Shown here piece by piece: positions 36,078-45,350 of a DNA stretch of 64,000 nucleotides. The first letter of the stretch is position 1, and the number at the start of each line of letters is the position of its first letter. Under the pieces are notes generated by a model. The model worked only from the letters and a program-made list of their open reading frames with translations, was not told the origin of the DNA and ran no database searches. Made by a program: the position numbers and the translations under genes. Source of the DNA: Streptomyces sp. Ag109_O5-10 (GTDB lineage: Bacteria > Actinomycetota > Actinomycetes > Streptomycetales > Streptomycetaceae); NCBI RefSeq assembly GCF_900105755.1, contig NZ_FNTQ01000001.1, positions 7,254,001 through 7,318,000 of the forward strand. The letters run 5' to 3'.

Positions 36078-37604
36078 CTACTCGACCGCGCGGAGGGCGT
36101 CGACGACACCGGATCCGTAGAAGCCGTTGACGTGCTTGCCGCCCACGCAGGTGGCGTCGACGACGCCGTCGCCGTCCCCGTCGTACGGGCCCGCCGGGCA
36201 GCCCGGGTTGTCCGCCTCGGCCTTCAGGAGGGCCGACAGCTGGGCCGGAGTGGCGTGCGGGTGCGTCGACTTGAGCAGCGCGGCCACCGCGGCCACGTGC
36301 GGGGAGGCCATCGAGGTGCCCTGGAGGAAGCCGTACTGGTCGTTCGGCAGGGTGGACAGGATGCGGCCGTTCTTCGACGGCGTGTCCGGGATCTGGTACT
36401 TGTCGCCGCCGGGGCCGGCCACGTCGACGACGCCCCGGCCGTAGCTGGAGTAGTAGGACTTCGTGTCGTTGACGCCGACCGCGCTGACGGTGACCACGCC
36501 GGGCAGCTGGGTCGGTACGTCGAAGCACTCGTGCGGGTCGACCGTCCGGGTGGTGGCCGTCGAGTCGTCCGGGCTCGAGGTGTCCGTGAGGGCGTGCGAG
36601 TCGAGGTCGTCGTTCGAGTTGCCCGCCGAGGCCACGTTGAGCGTGCCCTTGCGCTGGGCGTACAACTGCGCCCTGTTGACCGCGTCAACGATGGCACGTT
36701 GATCGGGGTCGTCCATGCAGTTGTACAGCCATGGGTCAACGTAGTAGCTGTTGTTGGTGATCTCGATGCCGTGGTCGGCGGCGAAGACGAAGGCGCAGAC
36801 CACGCTCTCCGGGTAGAACAGCTGCGTCGCGTCGGGCTGGGCCACCGTGATGCTCGCCACCTTCACGCCCGGTGCCACGCCGGCCACGCCGATCCCGTTG
36901 CGGGCCGCGGCTATCTCGCCGGCGACATGGGTGCCGTGGTAGTGGTCGGCGTCCGCCGGCCGCCAGGCGCCGTACGTCGTGTCCGCCTTGCCGCTCACGC
37001 AGTTGGCGGACTGCGCGGCGGAGAAGTTCGGGGCGATGTCCGGGTGGGTGTCGTCGACGCCGGTGTCGATGATGCCGACCGTCACCGAGCGGCTCCCCGG
37101 GTTGACCGCGGCGGCCTTGTCGGCGCCGATCGCCCGCAGGTCCCACTGGTCGGCCTCAAGAGGCTCCTGGCCCGCCGTCGCCCGCCGCTGGACCTGCGCG
37201 GCCTCCGCCTTGGACAGCACCTGCACGGCGCCCTCGTCCGTGGTCCCCGCCGCGCTCAGCGCGGCCGTCCGGGTGGCGCCCGCCGACTGCACCCCGCGCA
37301 CCGCGCGCAGCGCCGCGCCGAAGTCCGGGTTCGCCGAGTGCACGACGAGCACGCCGATCTTGTCGTACGTCGCGATGACCGTGCCGCCGTTGCGGGTGAC
37401 CGCCCGCTGCACCGACTCGACCGTGCGACGGTCCGTCCTGGTGTTGACGACGTAGGCCAGGTTCGGGCCGTCCGCCGCCCGGGTCGCCCGGGCGGACGGC
37501 GGGGCCGCCGAAGCCGCCGTCGGCAGGAGGCCGAGCGAGGCGGTCAGCGACAGGACGACCGGGACGGCGAGTGCCAGCCCGCGTCTGGAACGCAGATGAG
37601 CCAT
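36078..37604 (-). CDS. Secreted S8 family serine protease (subtilisin-like), copy 2
   Basis: A 508-residue paralogue of the preceding protein. Signal peptide about residues 1-34 (ending ASAAPP), prodomain with YVVNTRTDRR, catalytic D180 in IIDTGVDDTHPD, H223 in HYHGTHVAGE, N329 in ASAGNSN and S431 in GTSMASPH, and a DGDGDGVVD calcium-loop-like segment at 475-483. The ATG at 37604 is preceded by a purine-rich region and followed by a clear signal peptide. Sequence differs from copy 1 mainly in prodomain and surface loops. Confidence 0.93.
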   Translation of the reverse strand: MAHLRSRRGLALAVPVVLSLTASLGLLPTAASAAPPSARATRAADGPNLAYVVNTRTDRRTVESVQRAVTRNGGTVIATYDKIGVLVVHSANPDFGAALRAVRGVQSAGATRTAALSAAGTTDEGAVQVLSKAEAAQVQRRATAGQEPLEADQWDLRAIGADKAAAVNPGSRSVTVGIIDTGVDDTHPDIAPNFSAAQSANCVSGKADTTYGAWRPADADHYHGTHVAGEIAAARNGIGVAGVAPGVKVASITVAQPDATQLFYPESVVCAFVFAADHGIEITNNSYYVDPWLYNCMDDPDQRAIVDAVNRAQLYAQRKGTLNVASAGNSNDDLDSHALTDTSSPDDSTATTRTVDPHECFDVPTQLPGVVTVSAVGVNDTKSYYSSYGRGVVDVAGPGGDKYQIPDTPSKNGRILSTLPNDQYGFLQGTSMASPHVAAVAALLKSTHPHATPAQLSALLKAEADNPGCPAGPYDGDGDGVVDATCVGGKHVNGFYGSGVVDALRAVE

Positions 37605-37938
37605 GGGGTCTCCACATCATCCGGAACATCAACCGAAAACGGGCCTGCCCAGGACGCGAGTGGCGCTTGGGCAGGTACATGACAGGTGGTGCAGGGCCGA
37701 AGCTATCTCCCGCACTCACCGGCCAGCAATGACCGGAGGTGACTTGCACCGACGACTTCCGAAAGAACCCGGGCGAGTTGAACCCGACCACGCGTGGCGC
37801 CGTGACCTCGGGGAGGGAGCCACAGCAGGATCGAGGCCCCCCGTCGGACTCACGCACCGGAGTCGCGCCATCACTCCACGTGCGTGATCCACCTGTAGTG
37901 AGGTCAGAATCCGCATGTCCGTATCGCGAGGAGACTCC
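37605..37938. other. Divergent intergenic region between protease and acetate-transport genes
   Basis: These 334 bases must hold promoters for the minus-strand protease and the plus-strand DUF485 gene. An imperfect palindrome, ATCAC (37870-37874) and GTGAT (37884-37888) around a CACGTG core, lies just upstream of TGTAGT, a possible -10 for the transporter operon. No gene is evident on either strand. Confidence 0.4.
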
Positions 37939-38295
37939 GTGGCCACCGAGACACCACCGCCCTCGAACACGCAGACCCGGCACCCATCCGGCGAGGAGTT
38001 CGCCGAGGTGCAGCAGAGTCCGGAGTTCGCCGAACTGCGGCACTCCCACCGCTCCTTCGCCTTCCCGCTGACCTTCGCCTTCATCGCCTGGTACCTGCTG
38101 TACGTCCTGCTCTCCAACTACGCGGGCGACTTCATGGGCACCAAGGTCGTCGGCAACATCAACGTGGCCCTGGTCCTCGGCCTCGCCCAGTTCCTCACCA
38201 CGTTCCTCATCGCGTGGTGGTACGCCCGGCACGCCGCCGCCAAGCTCGACCCCAAGGCAGAGGCCATCAAGTCCCGGATGGAGGGCGACGCATGA
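37939..38295 (+). CDS. DUF485 membrane protein partner of the acetate symporter
   Basis: A 118-residue protein with two membrane spans (about residues 41-60 and 74-96). The family motif is FAELRHSHRSFAFPLTFAF followed by WYLLYVLLSNYA. DUF485 proteins almost always precede ActP-type symporters in an operon, as here, where the stop overlaps the next ATG. The GTG at 37939 has GAGGAG at the right distance and is preferred over ATG 37915. Confidence 0.92.
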   Translation: MATETPPPSNTQTRHPSGEEFAEVQQSPEFAELRHSHRSFAFPLTFAFIAWYLLYVLLSNYAGDFMGTKVVGNINVALVLGLAQFLTTFLIAWWYARHAAAKLDPKAEAIKSRMEGDA

Positions 38296-39938
38296 GCCCC
38301 GCGATCACGCTGGCGGCGGAGAGCCCCGCGATCACGACGGCGGCCGGTGAGGCCAGTCAGCACCGGACGCTGATCATCACCCTGTTCGCGGTGTTCGTCG
38401 CCGCGACCCTCGTCATCACCGTCTGGGCGGGCCGCCAGACCAAGGACGCCGCAGACTTCTACGCGGGCGGCCGCCAGTTCACCGGCTTCCAGAACGGCCT
38501 CGCCGTCTCCGGCGACTACATGTCCGCCGCGTCCTTCCTGGGCATCGCCGGCGCCATCGCCCTGTTCGGCTACGACGGCTTCCTCTACTCCATCGGCTTC
38601 CTGGTCGCCTGGCTGGTCGCCCTGCTCCTGGTCGCCGAGCCGCTGCGCAACTCCGGCCGCTACACCATGGGCGACGTGCTGGCCTACCGCATGCGCCAGC
38701 GCCCGGTCCGCACCGCGGCCGGCACCTCCACGATCGTCGTCTCGATCTTCTACCTGCTGGCCCAGATGGCGGGAGCGGGCGTCCTCGTCTCCCTGCTCCT
38801 CGGCATCACCAGCGACGGCGGCAAGATCGGCATCGTCGCCCTGGTCGGCGTCCTGATGATCGTCTACGTCACCATCGGCGGCATGAAGGGCACCACCTGG
38901 GTCCAGATGGTCAAGGCGGTGCTGCTCATCGCGGGCGCCCTGCTGCTGACCTTCATGGTCCTGGCCAAGTTCCACTTCAACGTCTCCGACCTGCTCGGCA
39001 AGGCCGCCGACAACAGCGGCAAGGGTGCCGCCTTCCTGGAGCCAGGCCTGAAGTACGGCGCCACCGGCACCAGCAAGCTGGACTTCCTGTCCCTCGGCAT
39101 CGCCCTGGTCCTCGGCACCGCCGGACTGCCGCACATCCTGATCCGGTTCTACACCGTGCCCACCGCCAAGGCCGCGCGGAAGTCCGTCCTCTGGGCGATC
39201 GGCCTGATCGGCGCCTTCTACCTGATGACCCTCGCCCTCGGCTTCGGCGCGGCCGCGCTGATCAAACCCGACGAGATCATCGCCTCCAACAAGTCGGGCA
39301 ACACCGCGGCTCCCCTCCTCGCCCTCCACCTGGGCGGCGTCGACTCCAACTGGGGCGCGGTCCTGCTGGCCACCATCTCCGCGGTGGCCTTCGCGACCAT
39401 CCTCGCCGTGGTCGCGGGCCTCACCCTGGCGTCCTCGTCGTCCTTCGCGCACGACATCTACGCCAACGTCATCAAGAAGGGCCAGGCCACCGAGAAGCAG
39501 GAGATCAACGCGGCCCGCTACGCCACCGTCGGCATCGGCGCCGTGTCGATCGTGCTCGGCGCCCTGGCCCGGGACCTCAACGTCGCCGGCCTGGTCGCGC
39601 TCGCCTTCGCGGTCGCCGCCTCCGCCAACCTGCCGACCATCCTCTACAGCCTCTTCTGGAAGCGGTTCACCACCGCCGGAGCCCTCTGGTCGATCTACGG
39701 CGGCCTGGTCACCGCGGTCGGTCTGGTGCTGTTCTCGCCGGTGGTGTCCGGAAAGGAGACGTCGATGTTCCCCGGCGTCGACTTCCACTGGTTCCCGCTG
39801 GAGAACCCGGGCATCATCTCGATCCCGGTCGGATTCCTCCTCGGCGTCGTGGGCACTCTCCTCTCCAAGGAGGCCCCGGACGCCGCCAAGTACGCGGAAC
39901 TGGAGGTGCGGTCCCTGACCGGCACCGGAGCGCACTGA
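38292..39938 (+). CDS. actP: Cation/acetate symporter, sodium:solute symporter family (ActP/MctC)
   Basis: A 548-residue transporter of the SSS family, expected to take up acetate or other short monocarboxylates with Na+ or H+. Hallmarks are ADFYAGGRQFTGFQNGLAVS near residues 55-75, the motif MSAASFLGIAGAIAL, LGTAGLPHILIRFYTVPTAK and a total of about 13 spans. The ATG at 38292 overlaps the stop of the DUF485 gene as ATGA. The operon ends in a very strong hairpin at 39944-39999. Confidence 0.93.
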   Translation: MSPAITLAAESPAITTAAGEASQHRTLIITLFAVFVAATLVITVWAGRQTKDAADFYAGGRQFTGFQNGLAVSGDYMSAASFLGIAGAIALFGYDGFLYSIGFLVAWLVALLLVAEPLRNSGRYTMGDVLAYRMRQRPVRTAAGTSTIVVSIFYLLAQMAGAGVLVSLLLGITSDGGKIGIVALVGVLMIVYVTIGGMKGTTWVQMVKAVLLIAGALLLTFMVLAKFHFNVSDLLGKAADNSGKGAAFLEPGLKYGATGTSKLDFLSLGIALVLGTAGLPHILIRFYTVPTAKAARKSVLWAIGLIGAFYLMTLALGFGAAALIKPDEIIASNKSGNTAAPLLALHLGGVDSNWGAVLLATISAVAFATILAVVAGLTLASSSSFAHDIYANVIKKGQATEKQEINAARYATVGIGAVSIVLGALARDLNVAGLVALAFAVAASANLPTILYSLFWKRFTTAGALWSIYGGLVTAVGLVLFSPVVSGKETSMFPGVDFHWFPLENPGIISIPVGFLLGVVGTLLSKEAPDAAKYAELEVRSLTGTGAH

Positions 39939-39943
39939 GCTTC

Positions 39944-39999
39944 GTACGACTGGCCGCGTCGACGGGACCGTAGGATCCTACGACGCGGCCGCGTCGTAC
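39944..39999 (+). terminator. Long nested hairpin after the symporter gene
   Basis: Perfect 10-bp arms GGCCGCGTCG (39952-39961) and CGACGCGGCC (39981-39990), flanked by outer arms GTACGAC (39944-39950) and GTCGTAC (39993-39999), and enclosing a small palindrome GTAGGATCCTAC. Strong enough to end the operon; it sits six bases after the stop. Confidence 0.7.
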
Positions 40000-40097
40000 C
40001 TCGTGGTATCAGGCCTCTCCCGATGTCAGTGCCGTCACGTAGGCTCACAAGGGAAGGGACGGCAGAGATCCGACCCGCAACGAGGGAGGGGGCCCGC

Positions 40098-41087
40098 GTG
40101 CTCATCGACACCTACGGCCGGGTGGCCACCGACCTGAGAGTCTCGCTGACCGACCGGTGCAACCTGCGCTGTACGTACTGCATGCCCGAGGAGGGCCTGC
40201 AGTGGCTGGCCAAGCCCGACCTGCTCACGGACGACGAGATCGTCCGGCTGGTCGACATCGCCGTCCGGCTGCTGGGCGTCGAGGAGGTCCGCTTCACCGG
40301 CGGCGAGCCACTGCTGCGCCCCGGCCTGGTCGGCATCGTCGAGCGCGTGGCGGACCTGGCCCCCCGCCCCCGGATGTCCCTGACGACCAACGGCATCGGC
40401 CTGCGCCGCACCGCGACGGCCCTCAAGGCGGCCGGCCTGGACCGGGTCAACGTCTCCCTGGACACCCTCCGCCCGGACGTCTTCAAGACCCTCACCCGCC
40501 GCGACCGCCACCAGGACGTCCTGGACGGCCTCCGGGCCGCCCACGACGCCGGCCTCACCCCGGTCAAGGTCAACACGGTCCTGATGCCCGGCCTGAACGA
40601 GGACGAGGCCCCCGACCTGCTCGCCTGGGCGGTGGCCCACGACTACGAGCTGCGTTTCATCGAGCAGATGCCGCTGGACGCCCAGCACGGCTGGAAGCGC
40701 GACAGCATGGTGACGGCCGGGGACATCCTCGCCTCCCTCCGCACCCGCTTCGACCTCACCCCCGAGGGCGCGGACGACCGCGGCTCGGCCCCGGCGGAGC
40801 GCTGGCTGGTCGACGGCGGGCCGTACCGCGTCGGCGTCATCGCCTCGGTCACCCGCCCGTTCTGCGCGGCCTGCGACCGCACCCGCCTCACCGCCGACGG
40901 CCAGATACGGACCTGCCTGTTCGCACGGGAGGAGACGGACCTGCGCGGTGCGCTCCGCTCCGGTGCGCCGGACGAGGAGATCGCCCGCAGGTGGCGGCTG
41001 GCGATGTGGGGAAAGAAGGCGGGGGCGGGACTGGACGATCCGAAGTTCGTGCAGCCGGACCGGCCGATGTCCGCGATCGGCGGCTAG
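40098..41087 (+). CDS. moaA: GTP 3',8-cyclase MoaA (molybdenum cofactor synthesis)
   Basis: Radical SAM enzyme that rearranges GTP in the first step of molybdenum cofactor synthesis. The 329-residue product has the N-terminal cluster motif C21-x3-C25-x2-C28 (CNLRCTYC), the SAM-binding GGEPLLRPGL, and the C-terminal second cluster region PFCAACDRTRLTADGQIRTC. The C-terminus ends in the conserved Gly-Gly. GTG 40098, after GAGGGAGGGGG, gives the usual start VLIDTYGRVATDLRVSLTDR. No other mo- genes are nearby. Confidence 0.95.
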   Translation: MLIDTYGRVATDLRVSLTDRCNLRCTYCMPEEGLQWLAKPDLLTDDEIVRLVDIAVRLLGVEEVRFTGGEPLLRPGLVGIVERVADLAPRPRMSLTTNGIGLRRTATALKAAGLDRVNVSLDTLRPDVFKTLTRRDRHQDVLDGLRAAHDAGLTPVKVNTVLMPGLNEDEAPDLLAWAVAHDYELRFIEQMPLDAQHGWKRDSMVTAGDILASLRTRFDLTPEGADDRGSAPAERWLVDGGPYRVGVIASVTRPFCAACDRTRLTADGQIRTCLFAREETDLRGALRSGAPDEEIARRWRLAMWGKKAGAGLDDPKFVQPDRPMSAIGG

Positions 41088-41112
41088 GCCCGCGCGACCC
41101 GCCTGCCCCGGC

Positions 41113-41337
41113 CTACCCGTTCTGCTCGGGCGCCTGGGCCGACTCCCACTCCCGCAGCGGCACGACGTCCTTCAGGAACCCGCGCACGCCGAGGAACTGG
41201 GAGAGATGCTCCCGGTGTTCCTCGCAGGCGAGCCAGGTCTTGCGCCGTTCCGGCGTGTGGATCTTCGGGTTGTTCCACGCCAGCACCCACACCGCGGCGG
41301 CACGACAGCCCTTCGCTGAACAGACAACGTCACTCAC
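41113..41337 (-). CDS. Small zinc-ribbon-like protein
   Basis: A 74-residue protein with cysteines at 6, 11 and 38 and histidines at 41 and 44 (VCSAKGC and LACEEHREH), a likely zinc site. The rest is Trp/Arg-rich (WVLAWNNPKIHTPERRKTW). I do not recognise a named family. The GTG at 41337 follows GAGACGAA; the longer open frame upstream is of low-complexity character and unlikely. It stands alone, convergent with moaA. Confidence 0.75.
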   Translation of the reverse strand: MSDVVCSAKGCRAAAVWVLAWNNPKIHTPERRKTWLACEEHREHLSQFLGVRGFLKDVVPLREWESAQAPEQNG

Positions 41338-41568
41338 TGCTTCGTCTCGCACCGCTTCGTCTCGCAGAAAAGCCCCGCAAACAAGGCGACGCCGAGCAGC
41401 CACGGGGGGAGCTGCCCGGCGTCGGTCCGTCGCTCCGACGGGGGATGCGGAGCGCGTACGCAGTATGTCACGGGTCACCCTTGGCCCGGCACTGGAACAG
41501 CACGATCGATCTGAGCATTTCTTGAGCTTCGGGGGAACCGCCACCCGTCCGCGCGGCGTCCATGATGG

Positions 41569-41973
41569 TCAGACCGACTCCGGCCGCTCGCCGCTCACGG
41601 CCCCCGCCGCCGGATCCGCCACCACGTCCTCCGGGACGGATTCCGCCTGGGCCTCCTCGGCCCGCGGCGGCGCGATCATCAGCCGGGTCGGCGCGACCCC
41701 GAAGGTCGAAGGCAGCGACTGCGGCCGCTCCCGTCCGGCGTTTGCGATGACGACGGCGACATAGGGCAGCAGCGCCCCGAGCACCAAGGCCACGACGGCG
41801 ACATACCGTTCGACGTTCCACAACGTCACCGCGAGGATCACCGACATGGTCCGGATGCCCATCGAGATGACGTACCGCCGCTGCCGGCCGCGTACGTCCT
41901 CCGCCAGGCCGGTACGGGCTCCGGTGATCCGGAACACCTGGACGTTGCCGTCGCCGCGCTGCTTCCGCATCAC
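41569..41973 (-). CDS. DUF3099 membrane protein
   Basis: A 134-residue protein with two spans (about residues 40-56 and 60-78). The family segment GRQRRYVISMGIRTMSVILAV precedes the first span, and the second ends in VVIANAGRER. The C-terminal third is Ala/Glu/Pro-rich and probably disordered. The start may be the first or second of two adjacent ATGs. Function unknown. Confidence 0.85.
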   Translation of the reverse strand: MMRKQRGDGNVQVFRITGARTGLAEDVRGRQRRYVISMGIRTMSVILAVTLWNVERYVAVVALVLGALLPYVAVVIANAGRERPQSLPSTFGVAPTRLMIAPPRAEEAQAESVPEDVVADPAAGAVSGERPESV

Positions 41974-42215
41974 ATTCCACCATCCGCCCGCATCGGCCTC
42001 TCCCCGGCCCGTACCCGGTCCGCACCCGCTCGGGGAACCGGGTCAGGACCCATCCCACGTTACGCCGCGCCTGCGCCGCCTTCGAGACCGGGTCGCCCTC
42101 CCGCCTGCGTGAACGGCCTGCGCCGTAGCGCGTACGGCGGTACCGACATGCGCCGTACGGCGTACGGGCCGAGACTTGGCGTAATGCTCACGTCGAGCCG
42201 TACGAGGAGGCAGTC

Positions 42216-42494
42216 ATGGGCTGGTTGTGGGCGATCATCGTGGGTTTCGTGCTGGGCCTCATCGCGAAGGCGGTCATCCCGGGCAAGCAGCACAGCCCTC
42301 TGTGGCTGACGACCATCTTCGGCATCCTGGGCGCCATCGCCGGCAACGCGGTCGCCCGCGCGGTCGGCGTGGCGGCGACACCGGGCATCGACTGGACCCG
42401 TCACCTCTTCCAGCTGGTGGCGGCGATCATCATCGTCTTCCTGGGCGACATGGCGTACACGGCGACCCTGGGAAAGCGCAGACAGCGCATCTGA
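42216..42494 (+). CDS. GlsB/YeaQ/YmgE family stress-response membrane protein
   Basis: A 92-residue protein with three hydrophobic spans (about residues 3-20, 29-50 and 65-82) and the family features GLIAKAVIPGKQHSPLWLT and FGILGAIAGNAVARA. The family is widespread and linked to general stress responses without a defined activity. GAGGAGG lies upstream of the ATG. The next 150 bases hold a 17-bp direct repeat, not a gene. Confidence 0.9.
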   Translation: MGWLWAIIVGFVLGLIAKAVIPGKQHSPLWLTTIFGILGAIAGNAVARAVGVAATPGIDWTRHLFQLVAAIIIVFLGDMAYTATLGKRRQRI

Positions 42495-42496
42495 CG

Positions 42497-42545
42497 CGCC
42501 CCGAACGTCAGAGCGCCCCGAACGTCAGAGCGCTCCGAGCTTCAC
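42497..42545. repeat. 17-bp direct repeat after the YmgE-like gene
   Basis: GCGCCCCGAACGTCAGA occurs twice in tandem with a third degenerate copy (GCGCTCCGAG). It lies between the stops of two convergent genes. Confidence 0.6.
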
Positions 42546-42643
42546 AGCGACTCGAACCGAGGCATCCCGAAAGGGGCGCGGGCAATTGCGTGACCAGCTA
42601 CAACGCACCGGCACTCCGCAACGCACCCGCACCCCCACGGCGC

Positions 42644-43912
42644 TCACGAACCGACGACCTCCACGGCCGCCAGATTCTTCTTCCCCCGCCGCAGCACCAG
42701 CCACCGCCCGTGCAGCAGCTCCGCACGATCCGGCACCGCGTCCTCGGCGGTCACCTTCACGTTGTTCACGTAGGCACCACCCTCCTTCACGGTCCGCCGC
42801 GCGGCGGACTTGGAGGCCACCAGCCCGACCTCGGCGAACAGGTCGACCACCGGACCCAGCTCGGCGACCTTGACGTGCGGGACCTCGGACAGTGCCGCCG
42901 CCAGCGTCCGGTCGTCCAGCTCAGCCAGCTCGCCCTGCCCGAACAGCGCCCTCGACGCGGCGATCACCGCGGCGGTCTGGTCGGCGCCATGGACGAGCGT
43001 CGTCAGCTCCTCGGCCAGCGCCCGCTGCGCGGCCCGCGCCTGCGGACGCTCCTGGGTCTGCCGCTCCAGCTCCTCGATCTCCTCGTGGGACCTGAAGCTG
43101 AAGATCCGCAGGAACTTGGAGACGTCCCGGTCGTCGGCGTTCAGCCAGAACTGGTAGAAGGCGTACGGAGTGGTCATCTCCGGGTCGAGCCAGACCGTGC
43201 CGGACTCCGTCTTGCCGAACTTGGTGCCGTCGGCCTTGGTGATCAGCGGTGTGCCCAGCGCGTGCACCACGGCGTCGGGCTCGACCTTGTGGATCAGGTC
43301 GGTGCCCGAGGTGAGGTTGCCCCACTGGTCGCTGCCACCGGTCTGCAGCGTGCAGCCGTACCGCCGGTACAGCTGGAGGAAGTCCATGCCCTGGAGGATC
43401 TGGTAGCTGAACTCCGTGTAGCTGATGCCCTCCTGCGACTCCAGGCGCCGGGCCACGGCCTCCTTCGCGATCATCTTGTTCACGCGGAAGTGCTTGCCGA
43501 TGTCGCGAAGGAACTCGATGGCCGACAGGCCCTGCGTCCAGTCCAGGTTGTTGACCATGACCGCCGCGTTCGGACCCTCGAAGTCCAGCAGCGGGGCGAT
43601 CTGGGCGCGCAGTCGCTCCACCCACTGGGCGACGACCTCGGGCGCGTTGAGCGTGCGCTCGGAGTTCGGCTTCGGGTCACCGATCAGGCCGGTGGCACCC
43701 CCGACCAGGCCCAGCGGGCGGTTTCCCGCCTGCTGGATCCGGCGCATCGTCAGGATCTGCACGAGGTTGCCGAGGTGCAGGCTGGGCGCGGTCGGGTCGA
43801 AACCGCAATAGAACGTGACGGGACCGTCCGCGAACGCCTTGCGCAATGCGTCCTCGTCCGTGGAGAGGGCGATGAGCCCCCGCCACTTCAGCTCGTCGAC
43901 GATGTCCGTCAC
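42644..43912 (-). CDS. tyrS: Tyrosyl-tRNA synthetase
   Basis: Charges tRNA-Tyr with tyrosine. The 422-residue product is of the bacterial TyrRS type with the class I motif HLGN near residue 46, the tyrosine-binding segment GFDPTAPS before it, the KMSKS variant KFGKT, and the Tyr/Gln/Asp site YQILQGMDFLQLY. The C-terminal S4-like RNA-binding domain carries KSAARRTVKEGGAYVNN. The GTG at 43912 follows AAGGAGA. No T-box leader is evident. Confidence 0.97.
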   Translation of the reverse strand: MTDIVDELKWRGLIALSTDEDALRKAFADGPVTFYCGFDPTAPSLHLGNLVQILTMRRIQQAGNRPLGLVGGATGLIGDPKPNSERTLNAPEVVAQWVERLRAQIAPLLDFEGPNAAVMVNNLDWTQGLSAIEFLRDIGKHFRVNKMIAKEAVARRLESQEGISYTEFSYQILQGMDFLQLYRRYGCTLQTGGSDQWGNLTSGTDLIHKVEPDAVVHALGTPLITKADGTKFGKTESGTVWLDPEMTTPYAFYQFWLNADDRDVSKFLRIFSFRSHEEIEELERQTQERPQARAAQRALAEELTTLVHGADQTAAVIAASRALFGQGELAELDDRTLAAALSEVPHVKVAELGPVVDLFAEVGLVASKSAARRTVKEGGAYVNNVKVTAEDAVPDRAELLHGRWLVLRRGKKNLAAVEVVGS

Positions 43913-43955
43913 GGTTCTCGTATCTCCTTGGGTGGTCTCGTAATCAGGTACGAGG

Positions 43956-45350
43956 TTATACGCCCTGGCTGACAGAGCTCATATTGAAGTCGGGCACCCG
44001 CAGCGCGGGCATCGCAGCCCTAGTGAACCAGTCGCTCCACTCCCGCGGCAGCGTCTTTTCCGTGCGCCCGGCCTCGGTCGCCCGCCCCAGCAGGTCCACC
44101 GGCGACTCGTTGAACCTGAAGTTGTTCACCTGCCCGGTGACCTGGCCGTTCTCCACCAGGTAGACGCCGTCCCGGGTCAGGCCCGTGAGCAGCAGCGTCG
44201 CCGGGTCGACCTCGCGGATGTACCAGAGGCAGGTCAGCAGCAGCCCGCGCTCGGTGGCGGAGACCATGTCCTCCAGGGACAGGTCCCGGCCGCCGTCCAG
44301 GATCAGGTTCCCGCCCGCCGGGGCGACCGGGAGCCCGGTCAGACCGGCGGTGTGCCGGGTGGTCGTCAGGTGCTTCAGCTCGCCCTGCGACACCCACTCG
44401 GTGGCACCCACGGGCAGCCCGTTGTCGAAGACGGACTGGTCGCCGCCGGAGGAGTGCGCGATGACGAAGGGCGCGGACTCCAGGCCCGGCTCGTTCGGGT
44501 CGCTGCGCAGGGTCAGCGGCAGTCCGGTCAGCTTCTCGCCGACACGGGTGCCGCCGCCCGGCTTGGAGAACACCGTCCGGCCCTCGACCGCGTCCCGCGC
44601 GGACGCCGACCACAGCTGGTAGATCAGCAGGTCGGCGACCGCGGTCGGCGGCAGCAGCGTCTCGTACCGGCCGGCCGGCAGGTCCACCCGCCGCTCGGCC
44701 CAGCCGAGCCGTACCGCGAGCTCGGCGTCGAGCGTGCCGGGGTCGACGTCCTTGAAGTCCCGCGTGGAGCGTCCGGCCCAGGCCGAGCGGGTACGGTCCG
44801 GCGACTTGGCGTTCAGCTCCAGCGTGCCGGTGGGCTGGTCGTGCCGCAGGCGCAGCCCGGTCGAGGTGCCCACGTACGTCGACACCAGCTCGTGGTTGGC
44901 GAAGCCGTACAGCTCGCGGCCACCGGCACGCGCGCGTGCGAAGGCCTCGCCGAGCGCCGGGGCGAAGTCGGCGAACACGGCGGATGAGGTCTCGGCGGGC
45001 GCGTCGGTGAAGTCCGGCGCCTCCGGTACGCCGGTGACCAGCGGCTGCGCGTCCTCGGCGGGCCCGGCACCGCGCGCGGCGGCCTCGGCGGCCCGCACCA
45101 GGGGCTCCAGGTCGTCGGCGGTCACGGCCGACCGGGAGACGACGCCCGAGGCCGTGCCCTCCTTGCCGTCCACGGTGGCGACGACGGTGAGCGAACGGCC
45201 CCGGGTGACGCCGTTGGTGGTGAGCGCGTTGCCGGCCCAGCGCAGGTTGGCGGTGGAGTGCTCGTCGGCGATGACCACGCAGCCGTCGGCCCGGGACAGT
45301 TCGAGAGCGCGCTCGACGATCTCGTGCGGCTTGCTGTTACGGGCGCTCAT
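43956..45350 (-). CDS. tldE: TldE/PmbA family metalloprotease subunit
   Basis: A 464-residue partner subunit of the TldD protease. It has the fold and motifs of the family (ELYGFANHELVSTYVGTSTG, VFDNGLPVGATEWVSQGE and GLTRDGVYLVENGQVTG) but lacks the HExxxH zinc motif, as expected for TldE. The ATG at 45350 overlaps the stop of tldD by four bases, so the two are coupled. TldD/E removes leader peptides or degrades unfolded peptides in other bacteria; no peptide substrate gene is evident here. Confidence 0.92.
   Translation of the reverse strand: MSARNSKPHEIVERALELSRADGCVVIADEHSTANLRWAGNALTTNGVTRGRSLTVVATVDGKEGTASGVVSRSAVTADDLEPLVRAAEAAARGAGPAEDAQPLVTGVPEAPDFTDAPAETSSAVFADFAPALGEAFARARAGGRELYGFANHELVSTYVGTSTGLRLRHDQPTGTLELNAKSPDRTRSAWAGRSTRDFKDVDPGTLDAELAVRLGWAERRVDLPAGRYETLLPPTAVADLLIYQLWSASARDAVEGRTVFSKPGGGTRVGEKLTGLPLTLRSDPNEPGLESAPFVIAHSSGGDQSVFDNGLPVGATEWVSQGELKHLTTTRHTAGLTGLPVAPAGGNLILDGGRDLSLEDMVSATERGLLLTCLWYIREVDPATLLLTGLTRDGVYLVENGQVTGQVNNFRFNESPVDLLGRATEAGRTEKTLPREWSDWFTRAAMPALRVPDFNMSSVSQGV

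Noticed and set aside
37870..37888. CRP-type operator upstream of the acetate transporter operon
   Set aside because: The half-sites read TCAC...GTGA, the reverse of the CRP pattern GTGA...TCAC, and the spacing is wrong; kept only as an unspecified palindrome.
43913..43955. T-box leader for tyrS
   Set aside because: Only 43 bases separate the start from the neighbouring gene and no T-box sequence or specifier stem is seen.
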